64,000 nt of DNA from Ciona intestinalis (lineage: Eukaryota; Chordata; Ascidiacea; Phlebobranchia; Cionidae), in NCBI RefSeq assembly GCF_000224145.3, contig NC_020176.2, forward strand, positions 4,986,691 to 5,050,690, read 5' to 3'. Of this stretch, positions 46,183-59,400 are shown in pieces. A model generated the notes under the pieces. It was not told the origin of the DNA. It did not search any database and worked only from the letters and a program-made list of their open reading frames with translations. The translations under genes and the position numbers were made by a program. Within the stretch, counting starts at the first letter, position 1. Each line of letters opens with the position of its first letter.

Positions 46183-47389
46183 ATGAGCAAACCTAAAAAG
46201 TAAGATAGTTATGTAATGTTTTAACGCATCCTGTTAAACTTAATTTGTTTCCCAGACCCCAAGACATCGGGTTCTACGCCCTTGAGAAGAAAATTGGTTT
46301 TACAGATTTAAGATTTTTATTGCGTGAGACGTCACATAATAACAGCGAAGTTTCGACGGACGAGACGAGACCACCTTGCACCAGTGTAAAGGTATGTGGG
46401 GCAATTCGGTACGCAGTGAATAAATTTAACTTATTTAACCTCGCATGGCGGGGCAAGGACAGTCGTTATAACACGAGTGTTCTGTTTCATACACCTCGTG
46501 CCCGCTTACGAGTTACCATCACGTATGTAACTTTGTGGGTAAATGTTTTTCTGTATGGCTGACAATCTGGCAACACATTATTGATCACTGGGTTGGAGCA
46601 ATTGCCTGAAGCATATACAATGGTGCCAGTGTCGAGCCTCGAACCCTTACCCTCTGTCCTAGAGCTACGTGTCTGTTCGATTTTGGCCGTGTTTCTGCTA
46701 TATCGGTGTATAAGGTTCATTATGTATTGACTTTAAATACATCTTTATCAATAAATTGTCAAACTTTCCCAGACGAGCGTCAAAACCACTTTCACCGCTT
46801 TCAAAACTCGGTATCACGTCCGGACGCTAGATAGCGCTACGGAGGTAGACATGCCGAAGAAGAGACGACGCTTGCGGAAACGAAAAACAAGTTTCGACGC
46901 TAAGATTGGAGATCAACTTAAAGCAAAGGCAAGTTTGGTACAGATTTGTAATTGTTTCATTGTCTACGCTATATAGGGTTATTTACGCACAGTTTTTGCA
47001 CACGCCTTAATTTGTACAGATAGTAGTACATCTACTCATGGCCCACTGAAAGATATTTCTGGTCGTATGTGTCCTTGGAAAATACATTTAACGAACATTG
47101 CTCCAACCCAGTGATCACTAATGGGTTGGAACACCCTAGATGCTGGTGTCTAGATAAAATCTCAAGACGCCATGAACACCTTTAGCTCGGGGACAACTCT
47201 TTAAATGCCCTTTAACGATACCCTTGTCTGAGCCACTTATAGCACTGAGTCTCGAATCTTGTAACGTCTAATCTTAATATATTCCACCACTCTTTACAGA
47301 CTCCAACAAATGCCACGGAATATCCGAAGTCTGCTACACAGCCTCAGCACTTCCAAATGGGAGACCACCCCACCAACAAGAAACCATAA
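46183..47389 (+). CDS. Small basic protein, unknown function (4 exons)
   Basis: Not recognised. Exons 46183-46199, 46256-46391, 46773-46928 and 47300-47389 join in phase to give 132 aa. The first exon is only 17 nt (MSKPK plus two bases, donor GTAAGA). The protein is lysine/arginine-rich with a nuclear-localisation-like stretch MPKKRRRLRKRKTSF, an N-terminal block IGFYALEKKIGFTDLRFLL, and a polar Pro/Gln tail ending DHPTNKKP. The third donor appears to be the rarer GC type (AAAG|GCAAGT); a GT nine bases later (TTTG|GTACAG) would add three residues in frame. AATAAA at 47407-47412. Intron 2 contains a SINE. The shared promoter with a TSSK-like kinase hints at a spermatogenic or sperm role; that is inference only. 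Confidence 0.65.
46418..46690 (-). repeat. Near-complete SINE, intron 2 of basic-protein gene
   Basis: 'ttatttaacctcgcatggcg', 'gcccgcttacgagttacca', 'cactgggttggagcaattg' and 'gtgtcgagcctcgaaccc' (B box complement) place head at the right and tail at the left. Confidence 0.85.
47060..47135 (+). repeat. SINE body fragment
   Basis: 'gtatgtgtccttggaaaata' and 'ttgctccaacccagtgatca', in the last intron of the basic-protein gene. Confidence 0.7.
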
Positions 47390-47406
47390 AATTTTGCCTC
47401 TAAAGA

Positions 47407-47412
47407 AATAAA
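47407..47412 (+). terminator. Polyadenylation signal of the basic-protein gene
   Basis: AATAAA 18 bp after the stop. Confidence 0.65.
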
Positions 47413-47594
47413 ACACAACTTGAAACGTTGTTTTGTTTACACATTTTAATAAAATTTGAAATCAAATTAGAATTTAACCTAAAAAGCAACTACTATTGTA
47501 TAAATGAACTTTTAGTTTTAAATTGAAACAATTTTGGCGCTGTCTCCTTTCGTATAGAAGTAACTCTATAATACTTTGTTTTTCATTTCTACAG

Positions 47595-47733
47595 GCATTT
47601 GTAAAACAACCTGTGAAACCACTATGTATTTACCGGACGCCATAAGAAGTTTAACTGCAAAAGACAGAAGTTTTACCAGTATCCGCCATAAACTGCACAC
47701 AACTACAGCCAGTTTCCCACATGTATAATGCAG
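47595..47733 (+). other. Candidate orphan exon
   Basis: 139 bp bounded by a strong acceptor (tttctacag) and a donor (AATGCAG|gtaact). One frame is open for 43 codons (ICKTTCETTMYLPDAIRS...) before TAA; another could extend the basic protein by 16 residues in phase 0. Whether it is transcribed cannot be told from sequence. Confidence 0.25.
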
Positions 47734-48779
47734 GTAACTACTGCATTTTTTTTTCTAGAATTTTTGTATATATATACAATATACATAAACCTCCCCAAAT
47801 AAGAACTTGTTAATATTTCTATATTTTAACCTAAAATATTCCCCTGTTTTGAGCTTTAATATTTATGACGAAACAATTCTCTCACGTGACTGCAGTTACT
47901 GCGGGTCATTTTTAAGTTTGTTCGTATTTTGTTTGTAGTTACGTGAATGTTGTTATTTATCAACTGGTTAAGTACACCGTCTCAAATGTTTAGTTTTGTA
48001 ATTTCGCAAACACAGTAAGCATATTTATGTAGTTGCTGTAAGTAAACTGTCGTTAATTGTTGATAAATTTATGATATTGCTTTATAATTCATTAGATAAT
48101 ATATTTTGAACTTTTAAGACAGAGTTTTGTCTGTTACGAAGCTACAGTAGTTACAAAACCTTTTTTCTGTACCCGTTTAGTTAAGTAACTACCAGACACG
48201 CGTCTAGGTTTTGTATTTTTGTAACAGCAGCAATTTAGTTTGTATAACAACGATCACGGTTAAGTTGACTTAGCTTTGTATTGGTAATAGTAGTGATTAA
48301 ACGTTGGTACAAAACAATGTGAATGCAGCTGTCATTTTCCACCTCAATCGTCGAACAACGGCGCAATACAGCAGTCATAAATTGCGTGATTTCATTCACT
48401 AAATACCGGTTGTTGCATCGCCGGTTTTTAACAATGGACTCTGCGCTAATCGACCTCATGCGCAGACTGTACAGTCGGCAGATGTAAAATGCCGCTCGCA
48501 CCGACTGGCGCGTGCATAAACTACCCACGCGCCAATTACAATGTAATAAAATGGTTCGCCCGTTTTACGACTTCGTAAAATCTTCTTTCGTTTGATCTTG
48601 TTTAAAATAATTGCAACTGTTTTCGTAGCGCCTTAATGGTAAGTACATTTAATGGTATTTTATAAAGATATCTCGTTCTAATTTTACGCTATTTTTTCCC
48701 TTTAACAGAAAAAGCTGAAGCAATTTTCTTTTACAATATTCGAATAGTTGTTTTCGATACAATTTTCGTATACTCGTAC

Positions 48780-48945
48780 AGGAACGGGCCAACTCTGCCC
48801 AAAATCCCAGATCACATGGCGTGACTCATTGTGGGACCTCATCCATATAGAATAGAATGTGCATATATACAATGTTAGGGTAATGGCCCAACTCTGTCCA
48901 ATGGCGTGTCACACTCAAAGTCGTACAATAATATAGAATAGAACT
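48780..48945 (+). repeat. Dispersed repeat, best copy
   Basis: 'ggaacgggccaactctgccc', 'aaaatcccagatcacatggc', 'gggacctcatccatatagaa' and 'tgttagggtaatggcccaac'. The outer blocks 'ggcccaactctgtcc' repeat within the copy. Confidence 0.7.
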
Positions 48946-49424
48946 CCGATACATACGGCGCTATTTTCTGTTTAACCGTAAAAGTGGTGGAATTTTCTTT
49001 GCAGTATTTTTCAATTGTGTTTACGCGTCCACGAGTACAATGTTCCAACTTGACCTTGGTTCGCCAACTTAAAACCGAACTTAAAACTTTCGCTACGTTC
49101 TTACCAAGTGACTCCCATGGTAGAATGCCAAACTATGGATCGTGTGTCGCATATTCGCAACGTTAGGCGACTTAGATTAAATTCAATCTCTTCCCACGTC
49201 TAACTTTGTTGTAACCTTGACTTTGTGCCGTTTTTTTCCAGTGGGAATTTATGTTGAGTTTTAAATCGCAGTGTAGATGGTACAGTACGCTCAGCTTATA
49301 TATAATGAGAGTTTGTTGCATTTTAGTGATAAAGCGTGTTGGCTAGGTTAGCGTTAACTACAGTTGTCAGAAATGTCGTCTTGCATCAGCTTATCGTATA
49401 TTCAAATTTATATTCTGACGAGTG

Positions 49425-49625
49425 GAAACTTAAGTGACTTATCAATGGTTGCTACTACCATGCCCACAGTCGAGTTGCTGAAGCTATTGCAGTGTGTGGA
49501 TAAGCAGACATGACTTTTGGTTGGTTTGGTCATTTATATCCTTGTGGGTGGGAACTTGAGTGACTTATCCATGGTTGCCACTCCCATGCCCACACTTTTG
49601 TAGTGCATGGATAAGCAGGCAGTGT
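49425..49625 (+). repeat. Imperfect tandem duplication, about 95-115 bp unit
   Basis: Two units share 'ggaactt(g/a)agtgacttatc', 'atggttgc', 'catgcccaca' and 'g(t)ggataagcag'. A related piece starts the window (about 20-60). Confidence 0.65.
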
Positions 49626-50449
49626 ATTAACATCAGTAGCCACTAGAACTGAATGTAATGCGACTTCGTACAAAGTTTAAACATTTTCCCAACTTGACTA
49701 TAATTACACCCCCCCCCTCCTTATAAACAAACCTTCCGAGAACAATAGACTGTCTCGGGGCGTCGTCGTCTCGCGGAAAACATTCTAGACTAAATTCTAT
49801 TGTTCTATTGTCGGGCGATGGCGCTAATACCCAGTTTACACACCCGAAGCGTGGCTCTCTCGTTTTCGTCGGAAAAGGGATTTTTTTCTTCGTTTTCGTT
49901 CCGGTTCTGTCGCCGCCGCTGAATATCATTGCGAGCTAGTTTATTCCTAAGAGAGAGATAGAACTAATTTCGCTCGATTATATTTTCATTGGTAGCTTTT
50001 TATTGAAACATTTTGCAGCCAGGTTTGATTTCAATATACGGCAGTGTATTACAGTTGCAGTTTCATATTTATAATGAATATTACTCGTGTTAAAAGCAAT
50101 AATTTACTGTTGTGTTTGAAAATGGTTTTATATTTTTTTTGGTAGCGTATGTTGAAATAGAAAAACTTGCGTAACATATTCAATTATTCATTCATTTGTA
50201 CAGTGCGCATGTTTTTGCTGCATTTTTGGCGAGTTTTTTATATTTGTTTTTTTTATTTCGTTCTTATCTCACGTTATGACATTAGGTCGAAGACAATTTT
50301 AACAGGTGCGATTTATCTGGGAGTTTAGAATAAGTACTGCAGAGTATTACTGATAATGCAGACAGACATTTTTGTCTGAGTTAACACATCTTGTGTGTAC
50401 TTTGGATTTACTAAAAGACAAAGAACTGATTATTTACAAGTCTTGTATT

Positions 50450-53400
50450 ATGGAATACTTATTACGCCGATGTGTTTGGACCATCGTAGCGACTTTATTT
50501 TTAGCCGAGGTAAGTCACTTCCGATCCCCGCGGAAACGAGGCATTTTCCCGATGCAAACTTCGCTTCGTCTCGCCGGGTTTCTGGCACGCGTGTAACTAG
50601 AACGTCCACGGTTACAACGCGTCTGCTCATTTGCGGATATTTAGAACACCGATAGGATTTTCGTTGGGCGGAGTTGGATAGGGTTATTATATGCAAGACT
50701 ACATCACATTAGCTTACGTGCGATCGCAACATAGAAATCTCCCGGGAGCCGCAAAGTTCGGCTCCTGGCAGTTACTTCCAATTGTGATAACCTCCATCGC
50801 GTATTACTGTTGCAGACACGGGCGCGCCGGCCGAATTGTTAGTTATAAATAAACTCTATTACGACTCAGATTCGGACTACTTTAATCTTAACGACGTTTA
50901 TCATAAGTCTAAATTGTCGTTACTAAACCACAGACACTTTATGCACAGTGACGTGTAACACTAAACTTATAAATGCTTTGGATCTCTTTTAAACGTCATG
51001 CGAAGTTTCAACATAACTAAGACACAAAATATATTAAAACATAACTAAGTCACAAAATATTGTCTGTAACTTGTGGATTAAACGTGTTTTATGTTAAAAA
51101 TGGGTATTTGTTTATTTTCTTTTACAGTAAGGTATATGTATGAACATATGTAATAATGTTATTTTTATAGGTTTGTACTGGAGAAGCGCTTGGCTTCTTT
51201 GAAGTCCAGATAGTCCGGGTTCAAAACACAGCCGGGGTACTGGAGTCCGGCGTTTGCTGTGACGGAAACAAAAACCAATATGGTGTCTGCTCCTTTGACA
51301 CATGTGACACCATCGTTAGTGTCTGTCTTAAGGAATATCAAATGACCAGAAACGAAGCTGATTCAGAATCTTGTACTTTCGGGTCGAAAATGACTCAAAC
51401 TTTAGGTCCCAACTCCTTTACTGTACAAGGGATTGACGAACCGGGAAACCCTGGACATATAAAGATACCTCTCGCTTTTACATGGACGGTAAGATATTGA
51501 ATTGTTCGATCATAGAGCCTGTTATTCGCTGGTAATGGTTGGTTGTTACGCGCAGAGAAGACATATAATACTTGGCTACGACGTATAATTATTCCAATGC
51601 GATAATTATAAAGTCTGCAGCCAATGCTTTAAACTGCCAAGGCAACGCTTACGGTTTAATTTCAGAGTAAAATGCGAACGTGTCTTTTACACTTGACACT
51701 CATTTCACGTAAAACCGCACAATTCTGGTGTGATTACCCGTATGACATTTGTCCTCAGATGAATATAATATCCACGTAATCCTATTTTACGTTGATTCGA
51801 TTTTTGATTAAATTCGTTTGATATCGAGACGCATGTGAACGTCGTTTTGTCTCAATCGAACGACAATTATTGGCCCTTGGCGAAAAATCTGCTGTAAATT
51901 AAATAACATGTGTGTGACCTGTTTCGCTACTTTATGTGAGTAATTATTCTCTCTACTTGCGTAATTACTATGCTAAAGTCGGCTTCGATTTGCCCAAGGT
52001 TTACGAGGGACTATCAAAGCGATTTGAATGGCAACCCTTCGCCTAACATCTGTTCAACGGCCCGTTCCTTTCGCCTGAATTGTTTAAGTTTAATGTAATT
52101 GGCCTTGCCCATGCTCACTGTGACTGCTGTTGCCCGCCTAGTAGCTTCGTCTTGTGTTAAACGGCAACCATTGAGTTGCAATTATTTTGGGTTCCGGAGT
52201 TGAAATATTGGAGGCAGAAGTGTCTGGTGTACCTTCGTACATTCCTTATGTAAGTTACAACATATCCACCACCCCCACACAACGTGTACACGGCGTTCCC
52301 GTGTATTCAATGTGGAAAATATTCCGACCTGTGGTTTTATACGTCGCATAGTTCGAGGTGATACTGGCACAGCCAGCTCCCGGCTCGCTAACTCAGCCTT
52401 TGCGCCGGGGAGTTCCTAGACCGGAATAACACATAGCGCGTACGGACACTTGAGTTTTTGTTTAGTTAGCAAAGTTATTCCGGCTTTTCGAACCTCTTTC
52501 CCAACGCACAATATAATGCAGCGAATAAATCTCTTTTTTGAGACAGTTATATTTTAGATCGACGACTCGTTATAGACATGTTGCTTATATGATACCTTGT
52601 GCCACGACAACTCTGACTTACATCCAATGCCTGCCCACGTTACAGGCGGAACTTTAAACTATAACGTGTTTGATGAGAATATTAATAGCAAAAATAATCA
52701 ATCGCCTTATCGTCGATGTACGGTGAATTAAAATGCCGTGGTTGGGCATTCGTAGGAATTTATAAGACACCGGTGTTTAGAGCAAAACCCGGCCGAACAG
52801 AATTACATGCTTGACGAACTGGACGGTAATTACGTGAGTGATACATCATCGTTGAGCGCATTATTAAATTTTGCCGTTTAGGATTAACACCGGTGTTAGA
52901 GAACGCAGTGACCATCCATAGATGATTATATAGCAGCCACCTCTACACCGGACACGACATAAACTCTGGCCCAGACATCAAAGTTTGAACCCTGTCATTA
53001 AATCCGGTCAAATCATGGCGTCTTTTTCCGGCGGCCGATCTGTCACATTTAAGATGAATATGGCGAATAATAAAACTTTCTGGCGCTTCGGAAAGTGTGT
53101 TAGTGTCGCTTAGTTTTGTTTATTCGTGTGATAACGTCGTCTGAATCTGTGGTTTCACATGCGACCACTGCATCAGCACCGCCTGTTATAATATTTGCGT
53201 AACTTCTCCTGGATATCCTGCAAGTGAGGCCACCGTTCGCCCTTTTAATATCTGTTTGTGTGGTCGCAGATTTTCGCTTCAAATTTGTCCCTCTTTGTAC
53301 GCGATTGGTTCCACTACGAATTTAGGGTTTGATATTAAAATCGTCGTCGCTTCCCATATGCCACTATACGATAACGGCTGGTAGTATTCAACCCGCTGAT

Positions 53401-56400
53401 AGGGCGGTGTATTTTTACCCAATCTGCAATTTCATTGTATGTTTTATGTTTGCCTTCAAGAATGAATGGACCTGCTGTTTCTCCGCTTTTCGTCGTCAAT
53501 TTGACGTAAAAAGAAATTCTTATCTTAGTTGATTTGGTTGGTCCATTTAGAGCGTGCTAAATCTCGGGTTGGCCCGTTTTATCTGGCCACGATCTTCTGT
53601 TTGCGTTCTCCCTGCTAACCCTACCATCTGTTGTTCCTTTCCTCGCAGAAACCGATCCACAATCGACGCCTCGTAAATCGACGATTGCATTTAAGATGCT
53701 GATGTAATTAGATATTTTATTCCACGGTGGGGCAATAGCACAAATACTAATTTGCATTCAATCTAAATACACATGGTGTAACGTGTAGCTTATACAAAGA
53801 AAACACGCATCTGCAATTTAATACATACATTATGTATGCTAAAAACGCATTAACACAACATAGTAATTCGTCGCACTGAACGTCTATAAGACAATAGACA
53901 ACGAAGTAGCAAAACACTTTTTATTAAAAGTCGCAACATTCTCCCAATACGCCAATATTTGTTTGTCCACGACATTCAGGCAACTTAATGTTTACGCATT
54001 CTGTCATCGTGTGTAGTATTCTGTCATCGTGTGTAAAACTAAAATATTTGTTTCGATGTCTTCAATAATCTTCTCTTCTTTGTTTCTTTTAATTTCCGTC
54101 TAAAACCCCGATCTAAGAATGTTTATGAACGCCCGGGGCAAAGGTAGAACGGAAGCTTATTCCACACACAATGACTTGCGCATATCAACAACAGACACAC
54201 AAATACGTAACTTGGTTTATATTCAATTACATAGCTTAGACTTCAAAGGGGACTCGCAATAATCGCTTTCCTGGTGTAATTACGAAGTTTTGTGACAAAC
54301 ATAAATAAATATCTTCTTTATTTACATTTTCGAATACAAAAAAAATCAAAGAATAAAAACAACCTGGAAAACGTATTAACAACAACATGACAGCTGTTAA
54401 AATACGATACAAAATTACATGGGAAAAATTGCCAAATTTAAAAACAAGCTGTCAACATTGAATGTAAAACTCTGAGAAATCGTCATCAAAACAACAGTCG
54501 TTAAAGACTCAAAAACTACTAAAAAAAAAGTTGTAAAAAGCGTTGCTGCTAAACCCAACATACAATATAAAACTGCCGCAACATTATTGGGTAATGATGC
54601 TGTTATGCCCGGATACAAGTTGCGTTCATCTCGGTTACGCCTTTAACCTTGTATATATGGCAGAACACCTCCGGCTTTCGTCACGCACCTTGCGCTAGTA
54701 AGTAGTGTCACCAGTCCCCTTGTTGAGCATTTCCACATCTCTAGGTATAAATAGCTGACTTGTTGTTTGTTCTTCTGATATCCGCAAATAATATCAAATT
54801 GTGAGCCATTTTCGCCCATCATCGCATCATAATGGCACAGGTGTTACGTCACAGATGTAACGGGTTGACCTCAAAAGATAATTTTGTACATTAATTCATT
54901 ATTAACACCGTATATAGCGCCCGTAACTGTCCGTTTGAAATATCTGTTCAGTTTAATATAGGGTAACTTTATGCGGCACAGACCGAGTGATATGAAATAC
55001 GTAACCGATGAATATCAAGTTCAATAAATTTCGCCTGAAATGGCATCATCAGTCCCGTATTCAAATTTATACAACATATGTATCAAATGTGGATATCAAA
55101 ATTAGAGGTAAATATATTGTGTATGATACATGTGTATTCAACACGCATACCAATACATGCAGTCCAAGTCATTACAATGTAAGCCTCAATCATCAATCGT
55201 AACTTCCCAAACAACATCGAATATAATTCCGACAACTTTGGTCTCGCCATGAATCAAAACGAGACTTTCTACCTTTATTTAAAGTCACGTGGCTATTCCA
55301 GTTTGCTTTTCCCACGGTGGTAGAGACCGCGACGATATAAACTCGTCCCGTCCCTTCTCCGCTTATTCTCTTCCCCGCGCCGGTCGTGCCACAATGTGAC
55401 TCTATCTCGCTTGCCCTTCCCTACCGTATACACCGCAAGCAAAACCCGGCCATCAAAGGCAAATAATTCAACGTTAGTAAATCTCATGTCGGCTATAATC
55501 GCGCAGACAGCGAATTATGACGTCGGCAGAATAACCGCTCCGTCATTTTCCGCGTTGTTGAAATTGAAATAAATTGTTGCAATGTAATACATTACGTGGT
55601 TCGCAAGAAGCATTTCGAGGTATTTTAGTTAAAGCTCCAGCCGACCAGTAAACCGCATCTTCAGTGACTAACCAGGCGTTACCCGAACGCATCAATATCA
55701 CAAATCAGTGACTAGCACAAGCTATTTGAGCCACACAAGCCCATATATGAGGATTGTTGCTCCAACCGCAGTTCGACGTCCCAGCACCCACCATACCACC
55801 CTATATGTGAGGTATAGAGTCGTATACAGGGGGTGTAACTTTGTCTGGAGCAAGACAAGCCCTCAAGTTCAAGCAGCGTGACTGAGAGCCGTAATATTTA
55901 CATTTATGTGTCTGTTTATCACATATAAGCTTAAACCATGGCGGCGGAGTTATTTCGCAACGATAGCGATTGTTAAACATCGTTCCCACGGTCGTAACTT
56001 CTATGCACATAAATGAATGGCTGGCATTCAGCGTTTGTTTAAACGTCAAATAAATGATTCGCGTTAATTTTTAAGACTTCTCCTACTCTGAGCGTCGTGT
56101 GGGCGCAATAAGTAGGACTATGTAACAAGCAAGCAACGTCTCTTTAAACCACAGTGTACTTCTCAAGGCACTCTGCAAATAGAGAGCCAGGGAAATGGTT
56201 TTAATTTAAAATCTCATGGAATTCATGGCATAAGAGTTCAAATTCTCAATACGAGAAAAACCTGTTGCAGTTTCGCTCAAAATATGTTTCCACGAAAGTA
56301 AACATTAAGCTGCATTAATGTCCCATCAATCTGTTTCGAATAATCAAGGTGTGTTTAACACCCGTGTGAACGCCGCTTTAATCGCTTGGGTTAAAATCTC

Positions 56401-59400
56401 TAATCTAAATCAAATTTACCGAGATAACTTGAATGTCTTTTCACACCGTTCGTGCGAACAAGTACACAGTAAAGTATCTTAGTGATTATAATGGTAACAG
56501 TGTTTTCTCGTCCCACTTGGTAGTAAACAAAGAACATTCAAAGCATTATAAAACCGTATCATCACTTGTGTCCTGTCTTCCCCCACCCTACTATATAAAG
56601 TAACTTTTGTAAAAGTTCGTAATCAGTTATTCGCATTGTTATTTCAGTGGACGCGATTTTCATCTCAAATGTTTCGATTTTAAAACTAAAATCATTTTCA
56701 GCGATATCGAAAGTAAAATTTTTAACATATTTTACTCTTGTGTCAAATTGTCTATGTATTAAGTCGGCAAAGTTGAACAATTGAATCGAATGTCTTTCTC
56801 CTGTTATTGTTGAAGTAGGAACATAGGAACCAATTATCAGTGAATCATTCATTACCACTTGCGTTCTGTTGTATAAACGTTACTCACTTTCGACACCTCT
56901 TTACAAAACAAGACGACTTAGTGCGCATGCGCAGGATGCTTGTAACTAAACCCGTATATGTCTGTCATTCCTATACAGCACGTCACTCCCAACGTCTCGT
57001 GTTTTGATCCGTCTTTAAAAAATCGAACTAAATGCGTCAAGATTTTGCAACAATGAGTTTAAAACAGGGGCGGGCCGCCGCTTTCAGTCATCTTCCCCTG
57101 CGGGTCGGATTACCCAAATAAACAGCTTTTAACGCGCTAAAACGTAAAATAATAGTGTCAAGTAACGACGTTTGCTACAAGCAGTCTAGTTCCCACCACC
57201 CCTACCCTTGTCCGAATGCCCCCCCACGTTTTAATGGAGCCACACAATGTGTGATGTGATACCACCAATCCACTATAGCCATCTACCATTACAATTGCTT
57301 CACACTGTTACCTCTGTATTTTAACCAATATAATCGCTGGTTAATTTCCAACCAAATTGAAACTACATATAAAGTTACAATCTATTATTAACCCGTATTT
57401 TTTTATTCCAGAGAACTTACACACTCATTCTCGAAGTTTTTGACCGGGATAATGGAACAGGTATGCCGTAACAATGTCTTTTATTTTTCTCATTCCGTCA
57501 TAATCATTTTTCTAAAGTAATAGTCATAATGACGTAATAATACTAAATTGTTGAGTACATAAAACCTACTTAAAGTTGATTGTTCCTCATTCTAGTTTTG
57601 TTTCGTTCTAGAACTCATAGGCCTAATGACGTCACAGTAACCATTGTCTGTTGTTTTAGACGGAGGTTTCACAACTGATCTCATTGGGCGACACTTTTAC
57701 CCGAGTATTCTAAACCCTGGGGACGCTTGGCACACTTTGAGGTATAATGGGCGCTCCGTACACGTTGAATACAAAGTGAGAGTGCGATGCAACGAACATC
57801 AATACGGAAACAACTGTACAAAGCTGTGCAAACCAAGGAGCGACTTTTTCGGGAATTATATCTGCGATAAACATGGCAATAAACGATGCATGGAGGGCTG
57901 GATGGGAGAAGATTGTAGAACTGGTAAGTTTAATCTTCAAACGCAAATCGGAAGGCAGTGTAATAGGATTCTGTAGCGAATTCACTTTTCACAGTATGTA
58001 GGTTCCTTACAATAGCTTTCAATCGGATCTCTGTGAGTTTAATCACATGGGGTATAAGAGGCGACCTATTTCGGTAGCTTACAAGAGGCGAGATGCTACA
58101 ATTATAAAACGATTAACACAATCCATTTAAGCAGCTCAGACCTTTTTAATAAAGCTGAGCATAGCGGCCTAGATTTAAAACATTGGTGTCTTGAATTATA
58201 AAAAGCCGCTTTTGAACTTTAAAGTCGTGATGATAATAAAATATCTCACTAATTAGATTATTATTAAATGACTTTTGCGGTTTCGTATCCGAGATTTCAC
58301 TGAAAACAGGTAACCGGGAGACCTGGTAGCCAGCTATGTCTTGGTAACGAAAGTTAAGAATTCTTAATATTTTTCAGCCATCTGCAAACTCGGCTGCAGC
58401 ACCGAACATGGATCATGTAAACAACCCCACGAATGCATGTAAGTTGGTGTGTTTTGTTATCTATGCTGTTACCATTGTGGGCGTATATGTCTATGACACT
58501 TAATAACATTTGCTCCAACCCAGTGGTCACTAATGGGTTGTCCAAATTGTCAACAACAAAAAATCACCCACAAAGTTTCAAGCGTGTTGGTTGTAAACAT
58601 GGGGCGTATGAAACAGAACAGCCGTGTTGTAACGATTGTCGTTGCTTTGCTATGCGAGGATAAATAAGTTACATTCATTCATGATTTTATTAGAACTATT
58701 TCGTTTTGCGTTTAAATGCCGGTTTTTGTCGTTTTTCACCGGAAACATCGCGCGAGTCGCGGTCAAAGACCATTTCCTTTGTTGTCAAAGCGACGCGGGT
58801 CATTCTAGGTTTGTCGTTTTGTTGCTGAGGGTTAAAGTACATCTATGCTCGCGTTCCCGGGTTAGGGAAACCCCCAGAGCGACCTAAACAACAACACTTT
58901 TCCCACGCCCACGTTATTTACGAGTGATTATAAGTTAGTTACACCAACACTGGCTCTATAACGTTAAAGTTGCCAATAAAGCAAAGCTTGGCAATTATAA
59001 GTTAGATGAGGAAATGTTAGAATTGGTAATAAGGTCATACAGGGGTGAACGAGTTGATTTTTGAGCTGAATCACTGGGTACTAAAAGTCCATGACCCCCT
59101 TTGATTAACACGAGCCTATGCTACACTAACACTATGGTTGTGTGCATTCCTACCACAACTAGCCAGTCGTCACGGCGCCGACACATACACCCGCGTTCTA
59201 TACAGACAATGTTTGTTGCCTGCCACTCCGTTTCGAATTACAGTGGAATTAATTCGCTTTGATCTAAATCCAAGTACATCAAGTTGGCCATTCACCAGTA
59301 ACTTAGCAGTGACCGTTCATATCACGGTTGCAATTGCAAGTCCATGTATTATGGTTTATGTTGTTTAATTGTTAATTACGAGTTAAAGCTAAAGGGGTGT

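Larger units (their letters stand above)
47734..50449. other. Intergenic region upstream of Jagged
   Basis: No gene seen. It holds a dispersed repeat copy (48780-48945), an imperfect duplication (49425-49625), a C-tract near 49709, and presumably the Jagged promoter. Short ORFs here lack family resemblance. Confidence 0.55.

Noticed and set aside
49633-49929. 98-codon minus-strand ORF upstream of Jagged
   Set aside because: Low-complexity C-tract at one end, no family motif, no splice context. Most likely chance.
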